A stretch of DNA of 7,105 bases from an archaeon (GCA_024409165.1 JAKSUE010000074.1:1-7105); one strand, 5' to 3'. Counted from the first letter of the stretch, positions 1-6,226 are shown. Translations and numbers: made by a program. Notes: a model not told the origin generated them from the sequence alone.

Positions 1-40
1 TAGATAAATTTATAGTGATTTTTTTTTCAGGAGGAACCAT
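1..40 (-). CDS. Possible N-terminal fragment of a gene running off the left edge
   Basis: An ATG on the minus strand at 40-38 opens a frame that reaches the window edge. Its 13 complete codons read MVPPEKKITINLS. The Lys/Glu content and the alternating KITINL pattern look protein-like and would suit an N-terminal beta strand, for example of a ribbon-helix-helix protein, but that is a guess from very few residues. The frame also stays open upstream to about position 130 and there encodes an Asn/Ser-rich stretch, with no ATG, GTG or TTG start. No clear Shine-Dalgarno site precedes the ATG. The plus strand is also open from position 3 to a stop at 132-134 and would encode a very hydrophobic tail, so the strand is not certain. 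Confidence 0.3.
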   Translation of the reverse strand, partial: MVPPEKKITINLS

Positions 41-70
41 AAATTTGTTTTTTATTATCCGACTTTTTAC

Positions 71-112
71 TTTATTATTTGTATTATTACTATTATTACT
101 AATAATACAATT
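71..112. repeat. Degenerate AAT/ATT trinucleotide repeat
   Basis: This stretch is built from ATT-type triplets with a few substitutions. On the minus strand it reads as AGT AAT AAT AGT AAT AAT ACA AAT AAT. It sits about 30 bases upstream of the possible minus-strand start at position 40. If translated in that frame it would give a Ser/Asn linker (SNNSNNTNN); if not, it is a simple-sequence leader. Slippage could vary its length. No function is evident. Confidence 0.5.
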
Positions 113-133
113 AATATTAGTATTTTTAGTTTA

Positions 134-346
134 AATATTTAATGAATTAATTTTCATTTTTTACATAAATTTTTCATGATTTTTTAGAGATTTTTCTTAA
201 AATATTGTAGAAATTTTTTTATTATTTTTTAATAATTTACTTGCATAGACAAGTATTATTTTATTATTTAAGATTGATTTGGCCTTATTTTTTATTGTTC
301 TCTTTATTTTGTCTTTTTTAAGGGTTTTTAGCTTTAAAATTATTAT
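134..346. other. Intergenic T-rich DNA without a recognisable gene
   Basis: This part of the 5' flank of the acyltransferase-like gene has no ORF with a plausible ribosome binding site and no tRNA-like or other structured RNA that I can recognise. The plus strand is strikingly T-rich with short oligo-T runs. Two weak recurrent elements are visible: AGAGATTTTT at 186-195, which resembles elements before the acyl-CoA synthetase gene, and AAGATTGATTT at 270-280, which nearly recurs as AAGATTGACTT at 392-402. A small uncharacterised RNA cannot be excluded. Confidence 0.4.
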
Positions 347-377
347 CTACTTAATTTATATACTATAAATTAGATAG
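347..377 (+). promoter_or_regulatory. Putative TATA box embedded in an imperfect inverted repeat
   Basis: TTTATATA at 355-362 is a good match to an archaeal TATA box. It lies about 105 bases before the ATG at 465, which would place the transcript start near 385 with a leader of roughly 80 bases. The box sits inside an inverted repeat: arms 347-360 (CTACTTAATTTATA) and 364-377 (TATAAATTAGATAG) match at 12 of 14 positions around a 3-base centre. A regulator bound here could block TBP access. A second AT-rich TATA-like stretch lies at 380-390, so the exact start is uncertain. Confidence 0.4.
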
Positions 378-454
378 TTTATTTATAAAATAAGATTGAC
401 TTATTTTTAAAAAGTTTTTATTAATTATAAATCTTTTTTATAGATTTATTTATT

Positions 455-458
455 GAGG
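455..458 (+). promoter_or_regulatory. Ribosome binding site deciding the start of the acyltransferase-like gene
   Basis: GAGG with a six-base spacer precedes the ATG at 465. The alternative TTG start at 453 shares bases with this site, which argues for the ATG. Confidence 0.6.
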
Positions 459-464
459 AATTTT

Positions 465-1307
465 ATGAGAAAATTTGGTGATAGGACAGACGCTAAAAGG
501 ATTTATCCAAAAGATCCAGTACATATTTTGATGCCTTATTTAATGTCTAAAAGACATGAAGCTGAAGTTTATATTAATCAGAAAATTGATGTTACAGAAC
601 TTCTAAAATGGGTTGCAGATAAAAATAAAAATTTGGATTATAAATTGACTTTTTTCCATGCAATGGTTGCTATCACTGCTAAAACAATTTATTCTCGTCC
701 TTTATTAAATAGATTTATTAAAGGTAAGAACTTTTATGAACGTAATGATGTTAGTGTTTCTTTTGTAGCTAAAGATAAATTAAGTGATGATGCTGAAGAG
801 AAATTAATGGTTTTTACTATGGATGAAAATGAATTACCTGTGGATTTAAGTAAGAGAATTCTTGATGAACTTCATAAATCTAAGCATTCTAATAATTCTA
901 ATGGTGGTTCTGATGTTTATAAAACACTTACTAAATTACCTTCTTTTATGTTAAGTATTATCTTTGCAATTGGAAAATGGCTTGATAAAATTGGTTTTCT
1001 TCCAAGTTCTTTAATGGAAAATGATTTTAATTTTTCAACTGTTCTTCTTTCTAATTTAGGTAGTATTAAATGTGGTGCTGTTTATCATCATTTAAATGAG
1101 TATGGTACTAATTCTATTGTGATAACAATTGGGACAATCCATAATGAAAATGGTCGTGATGTTGTTGAAATTGGAGGAACTCTTGATGAGAGGATTGCTG
1201 ATGGATTTTACTTTGCAAAATCTTTAAAATATGTCCAACATATTGCTTCACATCCTGAATTACTTGATGAAGAAGTAGGGAAAGTAGTGGATAATATTGA
1301 CTTTTAG
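465..1307 (+). CDS. CAT/E2-fold acyltransferase-like protein without a lipoyl domain, atypical active site
   Basis: The 280-residue product resembles the catalytic domain of 2-oxoacid dehydrogenase E2 subunits and chloramphenicol acetyltransferase. Family-like blocks appear in order: LTFFHAMVAITAKTI at 61-75 with RPLLNRF following, NDVSVSFVAKDK at 94-105, STVLLSNLGSI at 191-201, IVITIG at 218-223, and a C-terminal block LDERIADG at 240-247 followed by HPELL at 263-267. There is no lipoyl or subunit-binding domain, so it is not a dehydrogenase E2. The usual C-terminal HxxxDG reads E242-R-I-A-D246-G247, with Glu in place of the catalytic His. Residues about 138-185 hold an Asn/Ser/Gly-rich linker and a hydrophobic segment (FMLSIIFAIGKWL) that ordinary E2 domains lack. 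I chose the ATG at 465 because GAGG at 455-458 sits six bases upstream; a TTG at 453 overlaps that site and is unlikely to be used. The acyl-CoA synthetase gene lies 137 bases downstream on the same strand, suggesting a shared acylation role. The fold call is fairly firm; the activity and substrate are unknown. Confidence 0.8.
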   Translation: MRKFGDRTDAKRIYPKDPVHILMPYLMSKRHEAEVYINQKIDVTELLKWVADKNKNLDYKLTFFHAMVAITAKTIYSRPLLNRFIKGKNFYERNDVSVSFVAKDKLSDDAEEKLMVFTMDENELPVDLSKRILDELHKSKHSNNSNGGSDVYKTLTKLPSFMLSIIFAIGKWLDKIGFLPSSLMENDFNFSTVLLSNLGSIKCGAVYHHLNEYGTNSIVITIGTIHNENGRDVVEIGGTLDERIADGFYFAKSLKYVQHIASHPELLDEEVGKVVDNIDF

Positions 1308-1347
1308 TTTATTTATTAATGAGATTTATTATTTTATTTAATTATTT

Positions 1348-1444
1348 AAAAGAGATTTTTTATTTAATTTAATTAACAATTTTAAGAGAATTTTTGAAAA
1401 TATTTATTTTTAATTTATTTTTTATTAATTTAAGAGAGATTTTT
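1348..1444 (+). repeat. Three degenerate AAGAGA-T(n) elements upstream of the acyl-CoA synthetase gene
   Basis: The gap between the two plus-strand genes carries AAGAGATTTTTT at 1350-1361, AAGAGAATTTTT at 1384-1395 and AAGAGAGATTTTT at 1432-1444. The last abuts the ATG at 1445 and serves as a weak Shine-Dalgarno-like site. The spacings are 34 and 48 bases, so they are not strict tandem copies. A TATA-like TTTAAAA near 1345 would allow a separate transcript start for the ligase gene, but the match is weak. The middle element contains the TTG at 1394, which creates an artificial 17-codon extension of the ligase frame. Confidence 0.4.
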
Positions 1445-3169
1445 ATGGAAAATAATGTTAATTGGAATGATATTGATACTAGGTGGTATGGGTCGTATGG
1501 TGATATGCCTAAATCCTTAGATTATCCTGATTATTCTTTATATGAAGCTGTTGTTCAATCAACTATGAAATATCCAAAAAATATTGCTTATAATTATTTT
1601 GGAGTGAAAGTTAATTATATGGATTTTTTAAAGCAAATTGATGATGTTGCAAAATCCTTTAAAAAATTAAATATTAAAAAAGGTGACAAAGTTACAATTT
1701 GTATGCCAAACACTCCAGAAGCAGTAATAACTTTTTATGCACTTAATAAGATTGGGGCTATAGCAAATATGGTTCACCCATTATCTGCTCAAAATGAGAT
1801 AAAGCATTATCTTAAAATTTCCGAAAGTGTTGCTGTTTTAACAATTGACCTTGCTTATGATATTTTTAAACGTATTTCTTGTGAAACTATGGTTAAAAAT
1901 ATTATTGTAGCTACTCCGAGTGATTCAATGCCTAAGCATATGAAAGTGCTTTATCGTATTACTCAACCTAAAGTAAAGGTTTCTAAAGATAGAAATAGTA
2001 TTACTTGGAATGACTTTATTAAATTAGGTAAATCTATTAGTTATGATACTAATGAAAATACAGATGGTCAGTATCCTGCAGCTATTTTATATAGTGGAGG
2101 AACAACTGGAAAACCTAAAGGTATTCTTTTATCTAATTTAAATTTTAATTCATTAGCATTACAAGGTTTAGCTTTTGCAGGAGCTGATTACACAGATTCA
2201 ATGTTAGCTATTATGCCTATTTTCCATGGTTTTGGTCTTGGTGTATGTGTTCACACTGTTTATTCATTAGGTGCAACAAGTATTTTGGTTCCTCGTTTTG
2301 ATGTTAAAAACTTCCATAAATTATTAAAAAAATATAAACCTACTTTTATGGCAGGAGTTCCTACATTATGGGAATCTATGATTAAAAATAAAAAGATGGA
2401 TTCAGTAGATTTATCTTACTTAAAAGTAGTTATTTCAGGTGGAGATTCTTTATCTGTTAGTTTAAAAAGAAGAATGGATCAATTTTTAAAAGATCATGGT
2501 GCTACTATTCAAGTTAGAGAAGGTTATGGATTAACTGAATGTGTAACTGGAACTTGTTTAAATCCGGTTCATATGTGTAAAGAAGGTAGTGTAGGTATCC
2601 CTTATCCAGATACATTTTATAAAATTGTTAAACCTGGAACTACAGAGAAAGTAGATATTGGTGAAGAAGGAGAAATTTGTCTTTCTGCTCCTACTGTAAT
2701 GTTAGAATATCTTAATGAGCCAGAAGAAACTGATAATGTTTTAAAAATACATAAAGATGGTTTAAAATGGTTACATACTGGAGATTTAGGTTATATGGAT
2801 GAAGAAGGTTGGGTTTATTTTAAACTTCGTATTAAACGTTTAATTGTTTCAAGTGGTTATAATATATATCCTCAACAATTAGAAAATATTATTGATAATC
2901 ATCCTTATGTTCATGTTTCCACTGTTATTGGAATACCTCATCCTTATAAGATTCAAGTAGCTAAAGCATTCATTGTACTTAAAAATGATGTTGTAGCAAC
3001 TGATGAAGTTAAAAACAGTATTCGAGATTATTGTAAGAAGAATTTAGCAAGATATGCAATGCCTTATGAATTCGAATACCGTGATGAACTTCCTAAAACT
3101 CTTGTAAATAAGGTAGATTATACTCTTTTAGAAAGAGAAAGTATTGCAAAATTAGAATCTGAAGTGTAG
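1445..3169 (+). CDS. Acyl-CoA synthetase / AMP-forming acyl ligase (ANL superfamily)
   Basis: The 574-residue product should activate a carboxylic acid with ATP to an acyl-adenylate and pass it to a thiol, probably CoA, in the cytoplasm. The ANL core motifs are in order: the phosphate-binding loop SGGTTGKPKG at 217-226, IFHGFG at 259-264, GYGLTE at 360-365, TGDLGY at 445-450, the hinge region FKLRIKRLIVSSGYNIYP at 459-476, and LPKTLVNKVDY at 549-559, where K556 is the expected adenylation lysine. The canonical GRxKD hinge reads LRIKR here, so its Gly and Asp are replaced. The size is normal for long- or medium-chain acyl-CoA ligases, and no carrier domain is fused. I chose the ATG at 1445, which gives an N-terminus MENNVNWND before the SLDYPDYSLYEAV block. 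A TTG at 1394 would add a 17-residue Phe/Ile/Asn-rich extension that looks like translated intergenic DNA. It lies 137 bases after the acyltransferase-like gene, which could use its product. The chain length or aromatic nature of the substrate cannot be read from the sequence. Confidence 0.88.
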   Translation: MENNVNWNDIDTRWYGSYGDMPKSLDYPDYSLYEAVVQSTMKYPKNIAYNYFGVKVNYMDFLKQIDDVAKSFKKLNIKKGDKVTICMPNTPEAVITFYALNKIGAIANMVHPLSAQNEIKHYLKISESVAVLTIDLAYDIFKRISCETMVKNIIVATPSDSMPKHMKVLYRITQPKVKVSKDRNSITWNDFIKLGKSISYDTNENTDGQYPAAILYSGGTTGKPKGILLSNLNFNSLALQGLAFAGADYTDSMLAIMPIFHGFGLGVCVHTVYSLGATSILVPRFDVKNFHKLLKKYKPTFMAGVPTLWESMIKNKKMDSVDLSYLKVVISGGDSLSVSLKRRMDQFLKDHGATIQVREGYGLTECVTGTCLNPVHMCKEGSVGIPYPDTFYKIVKPGTTEKVDIGEEGEICLSAPTVMLEYLNEPEETDNVLKIHKDGLKWLHTGDLGYMDEEGWVYFKLRIKRLIVSSGYNIYPQQLENIIDNHPYVHVSTVIGIPHPYKIQVAKAFIVLKNDVVATDEVKNSIRDYCKKNLARYAMPYEFEYRDELPKTLVNKVDYTLLERESIAKLESEV

Positions 3170-3171
3170 GA

Positions 3172-3260
3172 TTTTATTTTCATTAACTTTCTTATTTTTT
3201 TATTTTTATTTTTTGTATTCTTTTTTGTTCTATTTTTTATTTTTGTTCTATTTTTTTTAT
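3172..3260 (+). terminator. Oligo-T termination region after the acyl-CoA synthetase gene
   Basis: Right after the stop codon the plus strand becomes a long series of T runs, as expected for archaeal termination on U-tracts without a hairpin. It includes a near-identical tandem pair, TTTTTGTTCTATTTTTT at 3222-3238 and again from 3240 with a longer T run, plus a related TTTTTGTATTC at 3210-3220. Confidence 0.6.
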
Positions 3261-3330
3261 TTTCTTGTTAGTTTATTTATCTCATTATTATTGTTATTAT
3301 GATTTATTAACAATTGTTATATTTATTTTT

Positions 3331-3350
3331 AAAAAAATAAAATAAAAATA
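3331..3350 (-). terminator. Oligo-T terminator after the glmM-type gene
   Basis: On the minus strand, starting 17 bases after the stop codon, the sequence reads TATTTTTATTTTATTTTTTT. This U-rich tract fits an archaeal terminator for the leftward transcript. With the plus-strand T tracts at 3172-3260 it isolates the convergent gene pair. Confidence 0.6.
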
Positions 3351-3366
3351 ATTGAAATTATATAAA

Positions 3367-4716
3367 TTATATATTGTCTTCAATTATTTTTTTACAAATA
3401 TCTCTTATATTTTCAGCTTTTTCTTGTGTTTTTGCTTCTAATGTGATTCTTACATAGTCTTCTGTACCTGAAGGTCTTACAAGAACCCAACTGCCGTCTT
3501 CAAAGGTTAAACGAACACCATCAATAGTGTTGATTTCTTTGATATCATCAAAAGTGTCTTTTAAGAGATTTTCCATATTTTCCATTACTTTGATTTTAGC
3601 TTCTTTAGAACAGACTATTTTTTCACGGATATTTGGATAGTCCGGGAATTTAGATAATAATTCTGAGAGCTTTCCTTCTTTAGAAACCATTTCTGCCATT
3701 CTAAGTCCGGATAAGATTCCATCTGGACACATACAGAAATCAGGGTGTAACCAGGTTCCTGATGGTTCTCCACCAAATGTAGCATCTTCTTCAATTATTA
3801 CTTCAGCTACATTTACATCTCCTACTTTGGTTCTTAAGACTTTTCCACCTACTTCTGCTAAGGATTCATCCATACATAATCCAGCATCTACAGTGGTTAC
3901 TACGGTTCCACCAAATTTTTTAGAAATAAGTGCAAGGAGTTTATCAAAGTCTGAAACTTTACCAGTTTCATCAACAGTAATCATTCTATCTGCATCACCA
4001 TCGTGAGCTATACCAAGATCTGCTCCTGTAGCTACAACAGCTTTCATAAGAGAACCTAAATTAGCTTCATTTGGTTCAGGGTTTCTTCCTGGGAAGAATC
4101 CGTCAGCTTGTGAATTTAAGGTTATAACTTCACAACCTGCTTTTCTAAATACAATTGGAGATATTTCAGAACCTGCACCACATGCACAGTCAATAACTAC
4201 TTTAAGTCCAGGTTTAATATCTACAGTATTTAATAAATCATTAATATAAGTATTTTTAATTTCGTTGTTATGGCTTAATGTACCTATTTTATCCCATTCG
4301 GTTTCTTTGAAGTCTTTATTATAGTAAATTTCTTCAAGTTTAGCTTCTTGTTCTTGAGTATAAGCCATTCCGTTTTTATTCCATACTTTTATTCCATTGT
4401 ATTGGGAAGGGTTATGTGATGCTGTAATCATAACACCTGCATCACCATTAAGTTTGTCAGTTGCATAACCTAATAATGGAGTTGGAACCATTCCAATTTT
4501 AATAACATTAATTCCACCATCAAGTAAACCTGCACAAATTGCTTGTTCTAACATTTGATTGGTAGTTCTTGTATCATATCCTAAAACAACAGTTCCTTCA
4601 TTGTTTAAATAAGTAGCTAAGGATTTTCCAATACCTAAAGCAAGTTCTGTAGTTACTTCATCCTTAACTAAACCTCTAATACCAGAAGTTCCAAATAATT
4701 TTTTATTTTCTGCCAT
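3367..4716 (-). CDS. glmM: Phosphoglucosamine mutase (phosphohexomutase superfamily)
   Basis: The 449-residue protein belongs to the alpha-D-phosphohexomutase superfamily and most resembles archaeal GlmM, which converts glucosamine-6-phosphate to glucosamine-1-phosphate on the route to UDP-GlcNAc. The N-terminus KLFGTSGIRG at 6-15 is typical. The phosphoserine loop TASHNP at 98-103 gives Ser100 as the phosphorylated residue. The Mg-binding loop is DGDADRM at 239-245, the sugar-specificity loop GGEPSGTW at 315-322, and the phosphate-binding loop RPSGTEDYVRIT at 414-425. All four catalytic regions are intact and the length is normal. The ATG is supported by AGGTG eight bases upstream. Phosphomannomutase or phosphoglucomutase activity cannot be excluded from sequence alone, since archaeal members are hard to separate. 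UDP-GlcNAc would feed pseudomurein and protein glycans in this type of methanogen. The gene lies 171 bases downstream of apgM on the same strand and probably has its own promoter. Confidence 0.9.
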   Translation of the reverse strand: MAENKKLFGTSGIRGLVKDEVTTELALGIGKSLATYLNNEGTVVLGYDTRTTNQMLEQAICAGLLDGGINVIKIGMVPTPLLGYATDKLNGDAGVMITASHNPSQYNGIKVWNKNGMAYTQEQEAKLEEIYYNKDFKETEWDKIGTLSHNNEIKNTYINDLLNTVDIKPGLKVVIDCACGAGSEISPIVFRKAGCEVITLNSQADGFFPGRNPEPNEANLGSLMKAVVATGADLGIAHDGDADRMITVDETGKVSDFDKLLALISKKFGGTVVTTVDAGLCMDESLAEVGGKVLRTKVGDVNVAEVIIEEDATFGGEPSGTWLHPDFCMCPDGILSGLRMAEMVSKEGKLSELLSKFPDYPNIREKIVCSKEAKIKVMENMENLLKDTFDDIKEINTIDGVRLTFEDGSWVLVRPSGTEDYVRITLEAKTQEKAENIRDICKKIIEDNI

Positions 4717-4724
4717 TTTACCAG

Positions 4725-4729
4725 CACCT
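4725..4729 (-). promoter_or_regulatory. Ribosome binding site of the glmM-type gene
   Basis: On the minus strand AGGTG precedes the ATG with an eight-base spacer. It matches the anti-Shine-Dalgarno sequence of archaeal 16S rRNA (ACCUCC core) and supports the chosen start. Confidence 0.65.
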
Positions 4730-4730
4730 T

Positions 4731-4748
4731 AAATTTAAATTTAAATTT
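4731..4748. repeat. Perfect 18-base palindrome of three AAATTT units in the glmM leader
   Basis: AAATTTAAATTTAAATTT is identical to its reverse complement and is a threefold repeat of AAATTT. It lies immediately upstream of the AGGTG ribosome binding site of the glmM-type gene and inside its predicted 5' leader. It could be an operator or just AT-rich simple sequence. Confidence 0.6.
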
Positions 4749-4794
4749 TTATTTTATGTCATGTTTTTATTACGTATAATTATATTGTATATTT

Positions 4795-4805
4795 AATTTA
4801 TATAC
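4795..4805 (-). promoter_or_regulatory. Putative TATA box for the glmM-type gene
   Basis: The minus strand reads GTATATAAATT, close to the archaeal TATA consensus and about 84 bases before the start codon. Initiation about 25 bases downstream would give a leader of nearly 60 bases containing the AAATTT palindrome. The surrounding DNA is so AT-rich that other boxes are possible. Confidence 0.35.
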
Positions 4806-4887
4806 TTTATTAAATGTGAAATTATTTTTAGTATATGAAATAATGTAATTATAAATAATTTAATTATAAACTAATATAATATTATGA

Positions 4888-6126
4888 TTAAGCTCCAAAT
4901 TTATGTGCGTAACCCATTAAATCCATAAGAATGTTCATTACATCAGAACCACGGATTCTACCCATTCCACCTTTAGCTACTGCTACTTCACTGTATTCAC
5001 ATACATCATCTACTCTGACTTCTGGACCCTTAATTATGATTGGAACAGGGTCTCCTGAGTGGTTTAATACAGAAATAGGGGTTGCATGGTCTGCTGTGAG
5101 GAATATATAAATGTCTTCTAATTTTAAGATTTCACTGAATACTACTTCATCAACTTTTTCAATGAATTCTAATTTTTCTTGCATACTTCCATCGTGTCCA
5201 GCTTCATCTGCACCGTCAATATTTACTAAGAAAAAGTCATGTTCACTATTATTTACTTGATCTACAATAGTGTCTCTAATATTTTCAAGGTTTGTGTCAA
5301 CTCCTCCTGTAACACCTTCCATTTCAATAATATCCATTCCAGCAAAACGACCAATACCCATAATTAATCCAGTTTCTGCAATACATGCTGAATTAACTTC
5401 GTATTTATCATTAATTGATGGTACATCTGGAACTTCTCCCGCACCACGAGGGATAACAATATTTGCAGGAGGTTCGTTATTTGCAATTCTTTCAAGATTT
5501 ACAGGATGATCTTTAATCATTTCATAAGTTTTAGCTACTACTTTATTTAATAAATCTGCTGTTTTTGCAGCTTCTGGACTGTCATCAAGAGCTTTTACAG
5601 TTTTAGGTTTATTTCCTTCAACTTTAGGGTCAGCATCACTAACTTTACCAGATAATCCTGGGCCACGTAATACTAAAACAGCTCTGTGTCCTGTAGATTC
5701 TTTAAATATAATTTCTATATCTTCATATCCTTCGATTTTCATAGTATTGAGAACTTCAACTAATTTATCAGTTCCTTCTCTTACTCTTCCAGCACGTCTA
5801 TCTGTAATGATTCCATCTTCGTCAGAAGTTGAGAAATTACATCTAAATGCGATGTCTCCAGGAATAACATCTACTCCAACACCTGCTGCCTCAAAAGGAC
5901 CTCTTCCTGTGTATACTTCATAAGGATTGTATCCTAAGAGAGATAAATGTGCAGTGTCACTTCCAGGAATAATTCCTGGAGCAATTGAATCCATTATTCC
6001 AGTAATTCCTCTTTCTGCCATTTTATCCATATTTGGAGTTTTAGCTGCTTGAAGGGTAGTTTGTCCATTAAGTTCTTTCAAAGGACGTCCTGCAAGTCCG
6101 TCCATAACTAATATCATTCCTTTCAT
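4888..6126 (-). CDS. apgM: 2,3-bisphosphoglycerate-independent phosphoglycerate mutase, archaeal type
   Basis: The 412-residue protein interconverts 3-phosphoglycerate and 2-phosphoglycerate in the cytoplasm; in an autotrophic or acetate-assimilating methanogen this serves mainly gluconeogenesis. It is an alkaline-phosphatase-superfamily metalloenzyme. D9 in the opening block ILVMDG is an expected metal ligand. S56 in PGSDTAHLS is the expected phosphorylated serine. Further metal-site motifs are IDGADEAGHDG at 303-313, TADHATP at 344-350 and NHSGDPVP at 355-362. GRGPFEAAG at 74-82 and ITDRRAGR at 107-114 are typical of archaeal ApgM. The length is normal and no key residue is missing. The start at 6126 gives the standard MKGxILxxDG N-terminus and is preceded by AGGCGAT. 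No partner gene of glycolysis is adjacent; a DUF92 membrane protein lies 222 bases upstream and the glmM-type gene 171 bases downstream, both on the same strand. Confidence 0.94.
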   Translation of the reverse strand: MKGMILVMDGLAGRPLKELNGQTTLQAAKTPNMDKMAERGITGIMDSIAPGIIPGSDTAHLSLLGYNPYEVYTGRGPFEAAGVGVDVIPGDIAFRCNFSTSDEDGIITDRRAGRVREGTDKLVEVLNTMKIEGYEDIEIIFKESTGHRAVLVLRGPGLSGKVSDADPKVEGNKPKTVKALDDSPEAAKTADLLNKVVAKTYEMIKDHPVNLERIANNEPPANIVIPRGAGEVPDVPSINDKYEVNSACIAETGLIMGIGRFAGMDIIEMEGVTGGVDTNLENIRDTIVDQVNNSEHDFFLVNIDGADEAGHDGSMQEKLEFIEKVDEVVFSEILKLEDIYIFLTADHATPISVLNHSGDPVPIIIKGPEVRVDDVCEYSEVAVAKGGMGRIRGSDVMNILMDLMGYAHKFGA

Positions 6127-6129
6127 TTT

Positions 6130-6136
6130 ATCGCCT
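6130..6136 (-). promoter_or_regulatory. Variant ribosome binding site of apgM
   Basis: The minus strand reads AGGCGAT three bases before the ATG. This differs by one base from the AGGTGAT that would pair fully with archaeal 16S rRNA. Despite the weaker match, the start is supported by the conserved N-terminal residues. Confidence 0.4.
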
Positions 6137-6226
6137 TTTTATATAAAATTCATTGTAATTTATGTTATGTAAATTTTAATAATAAATTTAATTTAATTAT
6201 TTCAATTTTTGTATTTATTTTAATAA

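Noticed and set aside
407..440. Possible hairpin in the leader of the acyltransferase-like gene (AAAAAG 409-414 with CTTTTT 433-438)
   Set aside because: The stem is short and nearly all A-U with an 18-base loop, so it would be unstable and is expected by chance here. No riboswitch-like conserved core was seen.
453..464. TTG start four codons upstream of the acyltransferase-like gene
   Set aside because: The TTG overlaps the GAGG ribosome binding site that serves the ATG at 465.
465..1307. Reading the acyltransferase-like gene as part of a 2-oxoacid dehydrogenase complex
   Set aside because: There is no lipoyl domain or peripheral subunit-binding domain, no E1 or E3 gene nearby, and the catalytic His is missing.
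1394..1444. TTG start extending the acyl-CoA synthetase by 17 residues
   Set aside because: The extension is Phe/Ile/Asn-rich, matching the AT-rich intergenic DNA. The ATG at 1445 gives a family-like N-terminus and has an AAGAGAG element just upstream.
5270..5509. 79-codon plus-strand ORF inside apgM
   Set aside because: It lies entirely antisense within a well-supported gene with all catalytic motifs. Its composition is what the reverse complement of that gene produces, and it has no supporting ribosome binding site.
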